Part shown: piece after piece, positions 46,001 through 54,182 of the stretch
Layout of the letters: each line of letters starts with the position of its first letter
How positions within the stretch are numbered: the stretch's first letter is position 1
Assembly (NCBI RefSeq): GCF_014534655.1
Contig: NZ_JACVVD010000001.1
Span: 62,001-126,000, forward strand
DNA length: 64,000 bases
Direction: 5' to 3'
Source: Paenibacillus sedimenti
GTDB lineage: Bacteria; Bacillota; Bacilli; Paenibacillales; NBRC-103111
Position numbers and translations under genes: made by a program
Notes under the pieces: model-generated
Seen by the model: the letters and a program-made list of their open reading frames with translations, nothing else
The model's database searches: none
Told to the model about the DNA's origin: nothing

Positions 46001-46148
46001 TAGGGAATACAGTTAGAGCGATGAAAAGGAAATAATTGAGGATTACATTTATGTATTATCCATGAAAAAGATAAAGTATTGTTCAAAGTAACGAATGAGG
46101 ACAATAGCTTCATTAACACAAGTCTAAAATGGGAGTTGTACGTATTAT

Positions 46149-46307
46149 ATGCAAAAAGCAATTATTGTTAGTTACTTGACCGACAAAAAGAATAATCTAG
46201 AAGAACTAAATGAATTGTTATCACAGGGATGGAAAGTAGTAAGTCAAAGTTCTATGGGAGGCGGAGGAATGAATACGGTTCATTCTCTCGTAATACTCGA
46301 AAAATAG
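46149..46307 (+). CDS. Small conserved-looking hypothetical protein (52 aa)
   Basis: ATG 46149 to TAG 46305 encodes 52 residues. The pattern (AIIVSYLTDKKNNLEELNEL, then LLSQGWKVVSQSSMGGG and SLVILEK) resembles small Firmicutes proteins of unknown function with a GWKV core and a terminal LVI.LEK strand. GGGAG at 46131 is the only ribosome site and is rather far away (13 bases). It probably folds as a compact beta-alpha-beta-beta unit. Function unknown; it lies between an IS remnant and an RCC1-like gene. Confidence 0.55.
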   Translation: MQKAIIVSYLTDKKNNLEELNELLSQGWKVVSQSSMGGGGMNTVHSLVILEK

Positions 46308-46565
46308 CTTCTAATTTATATGTAATACATGATGAGGACGATGGAATGTGACAATTTCTCGATGGTGAAGAAGTAAAAGAGGAAGTCGTACGCATACTTT
46401 CATTATAACAAGTAATTAATATTGACCCCAGCACTAACGGGCAGGTTAACAAAACCTAAGAACGACTGTGGTAATATTTTTTGATGGAAAGTACAACTCT
46501 CGCAGCTTAGCTGATCACGATGAAACGTATATAAAAAATAGGTCTTGTTTTCAGGGAGGTGAAAC

Positions 46566-47462
46566 ATGGATTACATTTCACCGAAAGAAGCGATGTTAAA
46601 GGTGAAACGGTGGCCTAAAGATACCATAGCGGCGGGGCGTCGTCATACCGTTGGGCTTAAATCTGACGGCACGGTGACGGCTGTGGGTGATAATAAATTT
46701 GGCCAATGTGATGTAAGCGGCTGGCACGATATTGTGGCAGTCGCGGCAGGTAATGTTCATATGGCGACGAACACGGGTAATGCTCATACAATCGGACTTA
46801 AATCTGACGGCACGGTGACGGCTGTGGGTTGGAATAAGTATGACCAATGCGATGTAAACGGCTGGCGCGATATTGTAGCGGTTGCGGCGGGTTGGTGTCG
46901 TACCATTGGGCTTAAATCGGATGGCACGGTGGTAGCAGTGGGCCGAAATAATGAAGGTGAATGTAATGTAAGCGGCTGGCATGATATTGTGGAGGTCACG
47001 GCGGGTGACTGGCATACCATCGGTCTTAAATTGGACGGAACGGTGATCGCAGCGGGTAATAATCGGTATCGCCAATGCAATGTTAGCGGCTGGTTCGATA
47101 TTGTGGAGGTCGCAGCGGGTTATCTTCATACCATCGGTCTTAAATCGGACGGTACGGTGACGGCTGTGGGTTTGAATAAACATGACCAATGTGATGTAAA
47201 CGACTGGCGCGGTATTGTGGCAATAGCGGTGGGTAGTAATCATACCATCGGCCTTAAATCGGACGGTACTGTGGCGGCTGTGGGTTGGAATGAGTATGGC
47301 CAATGTAATGTAAGCGATTGGCGCGATATTGTGGCGATTGCGGCGGGTTGTGTCCATACCGTAGGGCTTAAATCGGACGGCACGGTGGTTGCTGTGGGTG
47401 ATAATGAATATGGCCAATGCGATCTAAGCGGCTGGCGCGGCATTCAACTGCCCGGAAATTAG
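46566..47462 (+). CDS. Cytoplasmic RCC1-like protein with seven repeats
   Basis: A 298-residue protein without signal peptide, starting at ATG 46566 behind GGGAGGTGA. After about 20 residues it consists of seven repeats of about 38 residues, each like HTIGLKSDGTVTAVGWN followed by QCDVSGWRDIVAVAAG. Seven units match a closed seven-bladed RCC1 propeller. The second repeat begins with a ten-residue insertion (VHMATNTGN). Each repeat keeps one Cys, in QC or EC, giving seven equivalent Cys around the ring. Repeats are also very similar at the DNA level, suggesting recent duplication or gene conversion. Such propellers normally bind proteins; the partner is unknown. Confidence 0.85.
   Translation: MDYISPKEAMLKVKRWPKDTIAAGRRHTVGLKSDGTVTAVGDNKFGQCDVSGWHDIVAVAAGNVHMATNTGNAHTIGLKSDGTVTAVGWNKYDQCDVNGWRDIVAVAAGWCRTIGLKSDGTVVAVGRNNEGECNVSGWHDIVEVTAGDWHTIGLKLDGTVIAAGNNRYRQCNVSGWFDIVEVAAGYLHTIGLKSDGTVTAVGLNKHDQCDVNDWRGIVAIAVGSNHTIGLKSDGTVAAVGWNEYGQCNVSDWRDIVAIAAGCVHTVGLKSDGTVVAVGDNEYGQCDLSGWRGIQLPGN
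46620..47430 (+). repeat. Tandem 114-bp coding repeats
   Basis: Seven tandem copies of a unit of about 114 bases underlie the RCC1-like repeats. The best conserved core reads CTTAAATCGGACGG followed by CACGGTG or TACGGTG and a GCTGTGGGT block. The second unit is lengthened by 30 bases. The near-identity between units suggests ongoing homogenisation. Confidence 0.75.
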
Positions 47463-47681
47463 TTTTCAATATGAGAAATAAAAAGATATCATACGAACTG
47501 TTGTTTTTAGCTGCATGGGCATGAAATACATGACCTACTCTTCGGATTACAAGAGGCTCATGATAATATTCCGATAAGGAGATATTCTATCGGAAACAAG
47601 TTTGGAATTACTTCAGTTCTATACCTTATATCGGGTATTTTGATCATTAGGGAAAATAGGTTTAGACATAAGGGACTTTAA
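47463..47681. other. Intergenic debris after the RCC1-like gene
   Basis: Short frames such as MRNKKISYELLFLAAWA and YSDKEIFYRKQVWNYF look like pieces of a decayed gene but are broken by stops in every frame. I do not recognise a family. Confidence 0.25.
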
Positions 47682-47712
47682 GGAGCTTGCAATGTTGCAG
47701 CTCCTCTTTTTG
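47682..47712 (+). terminator. Rho-independent terminator
   Basis: Stem GGAGCTTGCAA against TTGCAGCTCC with one bulged T, followed by TCTTTTT. It lies 220 bases after the RCC1-like gene and may terminate its transcript. Confidence 0.7.
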
Positions 47713-47825
47713 TTCATTCAAACGATAATACCCTCCGTCATTTTCTTCCCTGGTTAGACCATTTACAAAAGTTTAATCGTTCGGGGAACCATTTTCTTAT
47801 TGGATGGTCTTATTAAGTAGAGGTG

Positions 47826-48291
47826 ATGAAATTGGAACCACATTATTTGAAATATTTGGTAAAAACTCATGATAAAAACTACATCCTGCAGGATTTGATG
47901 GAGTACTACGGGAATGGCGTTTTGAATTTTGCTTATTTTTTGACTCGGAGTTCTGATGCAGCCGATGATCTTTCCCAAGATGTTTTTTTGGCAGTGTATG
48001 ACAGGGTTTACTCCTTTCGAGGTGAATGTACGATGAAAAGTTGGATTTTAACGATTTCAATCCTCTGAATCCCAATTATTCGATAGGATGGAAACCAAGA
48101 GAATATGGAGCGCTGTCATTCAACTTCCTAGGAAATTCAGGGAGATCGTCATTTTAGATGCACATTACTGTCTAACCGCCAAAGAAATCGCTGAACTGCT
48201 GAATATATCCCAAGGCACTGTAAAATCAAGGCTGCATAGAGCACACACGAAAATAACCGTTATATTGGAAACCGATAACGAGGGAGAGTGA
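47826..48291 (+). pseudogene. ECF sigma factor gene with frameshift and internal deletion
   Basis: The first frame gives region 2 (DAADDLSQDVFLAVYDRVYSF, cut here in family terms) up to MKSWILTIS and then a TGA at 48066. The second frame gives SSESQLFDRMETKRIWSAV and region 4 with LTAKEIAELLNISQGTVKS, ending at TGA 48289. The two frames meet near 48055, where the end of the -10-recognising helix and the linker seem to be missing. A single translated product would need both a frame change and the lost residues, so the gene is probably inactive. The neighbouring partner gene downstream is intact. AGAGGTG precedes the start region. Confidence 0.75.
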
Positions 48292-48295
48292 AAGT

Positions 48296-49240
48296 ATGGA
48301 TCGGAAGCAACCGAACTGGCACGAACTAATGAAATTATCTCCGTTTGATAAGCCGCATTTCAATGAAAATTTAAAATCTCAGATCATAAAGAAGGCAAAC
48401 CAAAATTCGAGAAAGAAACATGTTTACTGGACGAGACCTACTTTTATCGTTATTTTGTTTAGCATAGCTATGATGTTAACAATAATACTTCCTACCTATT
48501 TGGAAAGAACTGAACCAGGTAAGGCTATTCATTCAGATGAGAGAAATGGAAAGTGGGCCGTTCGTTATGACTATGTAAAAGATAAAATGAGGCTTTTTAC
48601 AATTAATCCGGATCCGCAGCTTTCTGCAGGAAAAACTTACGGTTATATGATCAATTTTACCGCTCCATTCGAACAATTTGAAGGGAAAATACTAACCATA
48701 CGGGCTATTCATAAAGAGACCGGTATGGTTGTGACAGCAACACCTCACATCATAATTGAGAGAAGCAGCGGTTATTCCAATTTGGACCGTTTTACTACTT
48801 CTTTTGGTCTACCGTTAAGTGGACTTTGGCGTTATGAAGTAGAATTATCCGGTATCTTGTACGGCGATGCTGTGCTGTCGGTGGCCGAACCTTCATGGGA
48901 CATTACCCCGTTGTTTACTTCGGGAACACATCAATTGCGTGGAATTCCCAATAAGGTGGGATTCATTGATGCAGGTTTCATTGCTGGAAGGAGTAATAAA
49001 TATATGTGGCATTTCTGGGGATCGGAGGAGGAATTGAACGGTAACTTTAAGGTGAAAGCTTTGAAAAAGGGAACTCACCAATTGATTGATGTGTTTTCTG
49101 CAGATTATTTAGGAGGCAAGATCAACGGTGCTGACCGCAGTATCCCTTCATCGATGTCGCTACCTACTTCCGGCCGTTGGCAGTTATTGGTTTATATGAA
49201 CGATCAGCTTTTTGGCAGCATTGTCATTGATGTTAAGTAA
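48296..49240 (+). CDS. DUF4871-like membrane protein, probable partner of the sigma factor
   Basis: A 314-residue protein. The first 40 residues are cytoplasmic and basic, one membrane helix follows (about 46-68, FIVILFSIAMMLTIILP), and the rest is extracellular with two beta-sandwich-like halves. The motif VGFIDAGFIAGRSNKYMWHF resembles DUF4871 proteins, often found beside ECF sigma genes in bacilli. It starts four bases after the broken sigma gene and has its own ribosome site (GGGAGAG). An anti-sigma role is inferred from position and topology only. Confidence 0.65.
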   Translation: MDRKQPNWHELMKLSPFDKPHFNENLKSQIIKKANQNSRKKHVYWTRPTFIVILFSIAMMLTIILPTYLERTEPGKAIHSDERNGKWAVRYDYVKDKMRLFTINPDPQLSAGKTYGYMINFTAPFEQFEGKILTIRAIHKETGMVVTATPHIIIERSSGYSNLDRFTTSFGLPLSGLWRYEVELSGILYGDAVLSVAEPSWDITPLFTSGTHQLRGIPNKVGFIDAGFIAGRSNKYMWHFWGSEEELNGNFKVKALKKGTHQLIDVFSADYLGGKINGADRSIPSSMSLPTSGRWQLLVYMNDQLFGSIVIDVK

Positions 49241-49302
49241 TATGAGACCTTATTACGTATAATTGGTTTTCATCAACTAACGAATGACGAAAGTTAAACA
49301 TA

Positions 49303-49348
49303 AGGGTTCCACATATTGTCATGTACAATATGTAGAACCCTATATTTT
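49303..49348 (+). terminator. Rho-independent terminator
   Basis: A 17-pair stem with one mismatch (AGGGTTCCACATATTGT against its complement) and loop CATGT, followed by ATATTTTAT. It ends the sigma/DUF4871 transcript. The weak T run is a minor flaw. Confidence 0.75.
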
Positions 49349-49546
49349 ATCTGACTTTCTTCTATTTGGGTCTTGATAAACTGAGAAAATAAAGCCCTAG
49401 ACTGACGCTGTTTTATTGAGCTAACGTACCACATTAGTTGAGCGGAAAGTATTTAATCGGTTAGAAATATACTACTTTTGCTCATGTTTTTCCGTCAAAT
49501 AATGCTTATTCCCTTCAATAATAGTGTTACCGGTCTGGCTACCGAT

Positions 49547-50056
49547 TTAATGACCAATCGCATAGTGCAATTGAATGAAGCCGCTGCCGAGTGATTTGAA
49601 GTTCAACAATTCCACTTCCTTGTATTGGTATTTCTCCGTGTCAATCAATAGATTGAGTCCCTTCCCTTCCAGTACCGGCGCGACATTGAATATGAGCTCG
49701 TCAACAAGCCCTTGACCCAGAAAAGCATTATGAAGGTCCGCACCCCCCGAGATGAGGGCGGTTTGATAGCCTCTATCCTGCAGGTAGCTCAAGGCTTCGC
49801 GCGGCGAGCCGACAACCGTCACACCGGGGATTTCTTTCACGCTCGCCGATACGACGACGATATCCATGCCGGCAAAAGTACCGCCGCCGTTGCTCGCCTG
49901 CATCCCTTCAAACGTACGTCTTCCGACAATGAAATTACCAGCTGCCTGAGCATGTGCCGCAAAATCGCCGAGCGCTTCCTTTTTTGGGGGGTTATTCGAA
50001 CTCGATTGCGCGTAGTTGCCATTACCTGTTAGTGTTGCCCATAGAATTGTTTTCAT
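49547..50056 (-). CDS. Dihydrofolate reductase family protein (RibD C-terminal type)
   Basis: A 169-residue protein with the dihydrofolate-reductase-like fold: FIVGRRTFEGM, a nucleotide-binding stretch LISGGADLHNAFL, and LVDELIFNVAPVLEGKG. These match the RibD C-terminal/YyaP-like subfamily, which are NAD(P)H-dependent reductases of mostly unknown substrate. Canonical folate-binding residues near the N-terminus are not evident. It follows the haloalkane-dehalogenase-like gene on the same strand by 75 bases and is probably co-transcribed with it. Confidence 0.88.
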   Translation of the reverse strand: MKTILWATLTGNGNYAQSSSNNPPKKEALGDFAAHAQAAGNFIVGRRTFEGMQASNGGGTFAGMDIVVVSASVKEIPGVTVVGSPREALSYLQDRGYQTALISGGADLHNAFLGQGLVDELIFNVAPVLEGKGLNLLIDTEKYQYKEVELLNFKSLGSGFIQLHYAIGH

Positions 50057-50131
50057 TGGATAGCCTCCTAATAGTGGATGGAAATTGGATTAATAATTTA
50101 ATTAGTTACCTAAATAAGCGGTGATTATAGT

Positions 50132-51028
50132 TCAACCTAGCTTTCTTGATTGCGGCGATGTCCGTTCAAGGACTCTGCGGATGGATGCGGTCACCCGGTC
50201 CGGCCGATCTTCCTGCACGTAGTGGGAGGCATCGTCTAACGACTCGCTTTCGTTCAATTTCAAATATCCCTGCCATTTAGCCATCTCTTCGGGTGGAAAG
50301 CCCGCACTATCCCTCATCCCCCATAGAATCTGTGCTGGCAAATTGGACAGAACCGGCAATTTCGCCTCGATCTCCGCGAGCCACAGTCGCGCCTTCCGGA
50401 TCTGCCTTGGGAATACCCATGTCGGTTTCCGGGATTTTGGGGTTGGGAATGGATCGGTGTAGGCCTTTCTCAAGGTATCCGTGATTTTCTCGGTATGATA
50501 GATCCCATGCGGGACAATCTTCTTAGCGAAGAAGTTTCGCCTTGTCTGTAGCCAATATCCGAAGGGCCATCCGCCCATGGCAAACGAGAATAACTTCATC
50601 GCAGGGAGCGTAGCCGGCCATGCCCAGGTATTCATCACGACAATTCCGCGCAGGTTCTCATGGTGTCTTACGGCGTAGTTGAATCCGATCGGACCTCCCC
50701 AATCTTGGACTACTAGTACGAAGTCCTTGAGATCCAGTTGCCGGATGAATTCGGTGACAGCCTCAGAATGCTCCTTAGGAGAATAGCCATAATCGGAAGG
50801 AGCTCGTGACATTCCGAGTCCCGGGTAATCCAATGCAATCAGACGGCACTCACCGCTCAAATCCTTGATGACGTTCCGGTAAAGATACGACCAGGTGGGG
50901 TTTCCGTGTAGGAGAAGAATGACTGGCCCCTGCCCCTCGTCAACGTAATGAATCATGCCATCGCGATAAGGCATCCAGTGATCCTTGAACGGATACTCCG
51001 ATGCATCTACCTCAAACGGTCTTTGCAT
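50132..51028 (-). CDS. Haloalkane dehalogenase-like alpha/beta hydrolase
   Basis: A hydrolase of about 298 residues. The start is ATG 51028 because GGAGG lies six bases upstream; a TTG four codons earlier lies within that site. The nucleophile is Asp109 in VVQDWGGPIG, not the Ser of ordinary esterases, as in haloalkane dehalogenases. HGNPTWSYLYR carries the oxyanion and halide-binding Asn/Trp. The acid is probably Asp in WGMRDSAGFP and the base His in DDASHYVQED. It would hydrolyse carbon-halogen bonds of small haloalkanes; epoxide hydrolase activity is an alternative. Divergently transcribed from an HxlR regulator, which probably controls it. Confidence 0.82.
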   Translation of the reverse strand: MQRPFEVDASEYPFKDHWMPYRDGMIHYVDEGQGPVILLLHGNPTWSYLYRNVIKDLSGECRLIALDYPGLGMSRAPSDYGYSPKEHSEAVTEFIRQLDLKDFVLVVQDWGGPIGFNYAVRHHENLRGIVVMNTWAWPATLPAMKLFSFAMGGWPFGYWLQTRRNFFAKKIVPHGIYHTEKITDTLRKAYTDPFPTPKSRKPTWVFPRQIRKARLWLAEIEAKLPVLSNLPAQILWGMRDSAGFPPEEMAKWQGYLKLNESESLDDASHYVQEDRPDRVTASIRRVLERTSPQSRKLG

Positions 51029-51293
51029 TTGTGCCTCCAATCTGCCAATTGTTTCAAGCAGGGTTTAAGTCATACGGAATAGTTATCTAAATATTCAGAT
51101 TATTAATGTGATTCAAAATCCTGTTAATATCGATGAGCGCCCCGGTTGCGCGCACCACTCAGGGGTTGATATCGATATGAAGTAGAATTTTGTGTTCCGG
51201 CTCTTCAATAAGACTACAACACTGTGGTATATTTGAAAAGTAGTTACAATAAAGTGCAATAGTTTCATAAAATGAACTATGGAGGATACTTCA

Positions 51294-51635
51294 ATGTTAG
51301 ATCGCTCTTGTATCGAAGCCATTGATCCTTTGCTTGAAATCTTGGATGGTAAGTGGACCCTCCCTCTTCTGTTAGAGTTGTTTGTCGGCACCAAGCGATT
51401 TGGAGAGCTGCGGCGAAGGCTACACCCGATTAGCCCGAAGACGTTAACAGATCGACTGCGGGTGCTAGAGGAGAAGGGGATTATTACGCGCACGCTGTAC
51501 CCCGGTGTGCCCCTGCACGTCGAATATGAGCTAACTGAGCGCGGGTGGAATCTGCAGCCTATTTTTGCGGCTATGTGGGCATGGGTTCAGGAAAATGGCT
51601 TAAGTGCCGAACGTGGGGCGAAAGATATGGCATAG
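51294..51635 (+). CDS. HxlR-family transcriptional regulator
   Basis: A 113-residue winged-helix regulator starting at ATG 51294 with GGAGG at 51281. CIEAIDPLLEILDGKWTLPL is the family start, FGELRRRLHPISPKTLTDRL the recognition helix region, and YELTERGWNL the wing. The Cys near residue 5 matches the redox- or electrophile-sensing Cys of many HxlR proteins. It is divergent from the dehalogenase/reductase pair, so it probably regulates them in response to reactive or electrophilic compounds. Confidence 0.92.
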   Translation: MLDRSCIEAIDPLLEILDGKWTLPLLLELFVGTKRFGELRRRLHPISPKTLTDRLRVLEEKGIITRTLYPGVPLHVEYELTERGWNLQPIFAAMWAWVQENGLSAERGAKDMA

Positions 51636-51836
51636 ACTGAATGTAACAGAAGCACGGGAGCGCAGACAGTTGGGAGCGGACCTAATGATTGGTACGATAG
51701 CCTCCGCTCATCTCGAAGATGCGGTAGACACCTGAAGAAGATGCGTTTCTGGATGATCCGTAATATTCACGACTAAAAGGTGTTGTCTTAAAAGCCAGCT
51801 CTAATGGGACTCGTTAGCTCCATAAAGAACCAGAAC

Positions 51837-51880
51837 GAGGCTGCCGTAACGATCGGTAGCCTCCATACGTTAACTGACAG
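51837..51880 (+). repeat. Dispersed hairpin repeat, copy A
   Basis: A 10-pair hairpin (GAGGCTGCCG against CGGTAGCCTC, one wobble; loop TAACGAT) is followed three bases later by the palindrome ACGTTAAC. A similar hairpin plus ACGTTAAC occurs at 54139-54181 and a related hairpin at 58781-58807. The sequence from 51636 to 51910 holds no other recognisable feature. Confidence 0.55.
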
Positions 51881-51927
51881 AATTCTATAATAAAGAAAGT
51901 AGTTATCTGATGTTCGAGGTGATCTTT

Positions 51928-52437
51928 TTGAAGAAGCGCTATCCGTGGCTAAGTGTTACCTTCTTGTCGTGCTGGCTGTTCAGCGGATTCTATCTGATAA
52001 CTTTTATTGTAACAGGGACTAGCTATAGCCTGATCTCGACGGAGCCGGCTGACCAATCCCGGGAATTTTCCTCGATCTATTACGGTGTAATGTTCTCAGT
52101 TCTACCTTACCTGCCTATGGGCGTTTTGCTTTTCAATTACGTGGGACGGCGGCCGCTCATCCTGGCTGTTCATACGGTAGGGATAGGGTTCCTATTAGAG
52201 AAGGTAGCATTCGTCTATCTTGGTACGTTATTAGGCACAGGGTACCCGTGGTATGGACGTAACTTTCCTTGGAATGGACATGCCGTACTCTGCGAGGAAC
52301 TGCCTATGTACTGCGGTGCTAACTACGTCTGGAATTATTACATATGGGGGACAGCTATCGCTCTCGGGATGTTCTGGTTTGGGAGCTATTTGATATTTTG
52401 GACAGGATTCAACGATCATTATTTAAAAAGGAGATAA
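51928..52437 (+). CDS. Hypothetical membrane protein
   Basis: A protein of about 169 residues with four predicted membrane helices (WLSVTFLSCWLFSGFYLITF; FSVLPYLPMGVLLF; LILAVHTVGIGFLLEKVAFV; IWGTAIALGMFWFGSYLIFW). TTG 51928 is preferred because GAGGTGAT lies eight bases upstream; ATG 51910 is an alternative. No family or active-site motif is recognised. It ends three bases before the DUF1801 gene, so the two may be co-transcribed. Confidence 0.7.
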   Translation: MKKRYPWLSVTFLSCWLFSGFYLITFIVTGTSYSLISTEPADQSREFSSIYYGVMFSVLPYLPMGVLLFNYVGRRPLILAVHTVGIGFLLEKVAFVYLGTLLGTGYPWYGRNFPWNGHAVLCEELPMYCGANYVWNYYIWGTAIALGMFWFGSYLIFWTGFNDHYLKRR

Positions 52438-52440
52438 TTA

Positions 52441-52809
52441 ATGGTTGATAAGATAAGAGAAATTGAAGAGGTTAATCAGTTTATTTTGGATTTACCAAAA
52501 GATATTCAAAACATTACAGTTACTTTAAGAAAAATCATTCTTAATTCTTCGCCAGAACTTAAAGAAGAGTTTAAATGGTCTATGCCTAATTATTCTTATA
52601 ATGGATTAGTTTGTTATCTTCAAACTGCCAAAAAACATGTTAATATTGGTTTTCATAAAGGTGATGAACTCCAAGACAAAGACGTTAATAAGTTATTACA
52701 GGGTACAGGAAAAACACTGAGACATATTAGAATAAAAAAGATGGAGGAAGTTCAACCAGAAGCCTTCACCTCACTTATTCAAGAAGCAGTGAGATTGAAT
52801 GAGAAATAA
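52441..52809 (+). CDS. DUF1801 (YdhG/YjhG-like) protein
   Basis: A 122-residue protein of the DUF1801 family: a helical N-terminus, LRKIILNSSPELKEEFKWSM, CYLQTAKKHVNIGFHKG and a C-terminal LRHIRIKKMEEV. The fold resembles iron-sulfur-assembly-related frataxin-like proteins and the function is unknown. The gene is clearly more AT-rich than its neighbours, a possible sign of transfer. A ribosome site AAAGGAGA lies at the end of the previous gene. Confidence 0.85.
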   Translation: MVDKIREIEEVNQFILDLPKDIQNITVTLRKIILNSSPELKEEFKWSMPNYSYNGLVCYLQTAKKHVNIGFHKGDELQDKDVNKLLQGTGKTLRHIRIKKMEEVQPEAFTSLIQEAVRLNEK

Positions 52810-52815
52810 CGTAAT

Positions 52816-52850
52816 AAAGGAGTTATTTTAAAATAGCTCCTTTTTCTTTT
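52816..52850 (+). terminator. Rho-independent terminator
   Basis: AAAGGAGTTATTTT pairs with AAAATAGCTCCTTT (one wobble) and is followed by TTTTTC. It closes the DUF1801 transcript. Confidence 0.9.
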
Positions 52851-52993
52851 TTGCACAACTAAAACACATCTAGCTTGGTGAGTGAGAGAGCACTAATTAA
52901 GTTTCCGGAGCCTACTTTTAATGAAAAGTGGTAATTCAATAAACCTGCCCTTTATTTTTTTTCATAAAGCGAGCAGATAAAGAAGGGGACAAC

Positions 52994-53353
52994 TTAAAGG
53001 TTAAAGCAGGTCACCTCAAACAGGATTCCGCCAAGAGCAGTGAAGTACAGGGTGTAACCATTCCTTACTATTCTGGGCTCATGCTCCGTTGGGATGTTGG
53101 CTTCTATAAGTTTCGTGTAGAATTGATCCACATCAGACTTGGTTTCAACATAAAACCCTAGATGAAAGTCTTTTGGGTACGTGCATACCTCTTTTGGATT
53201 TGACTGCAGAACCAGAGTAAACCCATTCCTATCAGTCATCACGGCAATGACATCCCCTTTTTGATCTAACAATTGAAAGTCGAAAAGATTGTGAAAAATT
53301 TCTCTTGCCTCTGACAGATTGTTTACACATAGATTCAAGTGGTTCAGTTTCAT
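52994..53353 (-). CDS. VOC-family (glyoxalase-like) protein
   Basis: A 119-residue single vicinal-oxygen-chelate domain: MKLNHLNLCVNNLSEAREIF at the start, HLGFYVETKSDVDQFY in the middle and LYFTALGGILFEVTC at the end. Metal-ligand positions His5, His71 region and the terminal Glu are present. Such proteins include dioxygenases, glyoxalases and antibiotic-binding proteins. Substrate not predictable. Transcribed toward the DUF1801 terminator. Confidence 0.9.
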   Translation of the reverse strand: MKLNHLNLCVNNLSEAREIFHNLFDFQLLDQKGDVIAVMTDRNGFTLVLQSNPKEVCTYPKDFHLGFYVETKSDVDQFYTKLIEANIPTEHEPRIVRNGYTLYFTALGGILFEVTCFNL

Positions 53354-53474
53354 TCGATTCTCTCCTCTTATTATTATATTTTTATGTAAATTGAAAGCTT
53401 CTTTCCTTGAACAACGGGCACTGATTGTCTAAAGCGTTAAGTGATCATCCCTTGAAATTAAAAGTTCACACTTT

Positions 53475-53491
53475 ATCTAATGACGTTAGAT
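53475..53491. promoter_or_regulatory. Palindrome resembling a TetR operator
   Basis: ATCTAA at 53475, spacer TGACG and TTAGAT at 53486-53491 form a perfect 6-5-6 inverted repeat, immediately before the truncated TetR gene. Confidence 0.5.
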
Positions 53492-53494
53492 TAA

Positions 53495-54067
53495 TTGAGG
53501 AAAATCGCAGATCACTTGCATGTGAAAACAGCCTCCTTATATTATCATGTCAAAGACAAGGAACAGTTGATGCAGCTACTCACAGATAAGATAAGCGGGG
53601 AATTGGTTTGGCCGGAAACGTCTTTACCATGGGAAGAGCAGGTATATCAATGGGCGGATCAGTTCAGAAAGGTTCTGCTCGCGCACAAAAACGCGGTAGA
53701 GTTGTTTAATCAAACGATTGCCGTGGGATATGAGCGGTTAACACAAATCGAAAAACTATATCAATTACTCGTCTCGGCAGGCTTTTCTGACCCCCAGGTT
53801 CCGTGGATCGCGTCTATGCTGAAAAATTATGTCCTTGGTTTTGTAGCCGAAGAGGTTCGCCTGAATGCTATTGCCGGGAAGGAGCATTCTTCATATGAGG
53901 AATTGGGAGATAAGCCGAACGGGTCTGCACCTCGAAATAACGGCAAGGGACAGTGGGATTGGCGATGCAAGAGACAAAGTTACGGGACTGGAGAAAACCG
54001 GCGAAGGTCGGAGAAAGCGTTAAGATTTGGTTTGCAGGATATGAGGTCGGACCGGAGAAAAGAGTGA
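53495..54067 (+). pseudogene. TetR-family regulator truncated at both ends
   Basis: The frame starts at TTG 53495 inside the DNA-binding domain: MRKIADHLHVKTASLYYHV is helices 2-3, so the first 20 or so residues of a TetR protein are missing. The ligand-binding part (LPWEEQVYQWADQFRKVLL to IASMLKNYVLGFVAEEVRL) looks normal up to about residue 135. The tail after GKEHSSYEELG is highly charged (RRSEKALRFG) and unrelated, indicating a frameshift or fusion. No ribosome site is visible. Probably inactive. Confidence 0.75.
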
Positions 54068-54138
54068 CGAAGGTCGTCATCGAACGTTAATAGAATCGCT
54101 CAACTAATGAGGAACTAGAGCTCAATAAAAATAAAGTA

Positions 54139-54181
54139 AAGGCAGCTGGTATTATTGTTCGGCTGCCTTCGTTACGTTAAC
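54139..54181 (+). repeat. Dispersed hairpin repeat, copy C
   Basis: AAGGCAGC at 54139 pairs with GGCTGCCTT at 54161 and is followed four bases later by ACGTTAAC, as in the copy at 51837. There is no T run, so it is not a standard terminator. Confidence 0.55.
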
Positions 54182-54182
54182 G

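Noticed and set aside
46596-47417. Long open frame on the minus strand (273 codons) opposite the RCC1-like gene
   Set aside because: It is the repetitive antisense shadow of the 114-base coding repeats; it has no ribosome site and an odd His/Arg/Thr-rich composition.
48055-48100. Sigma gene read as two separate functional genes
   Set aside because: The two pieces are regions 2 and 4 of a single ECF sigma factor, and the second piece has no ribosome site of its own.
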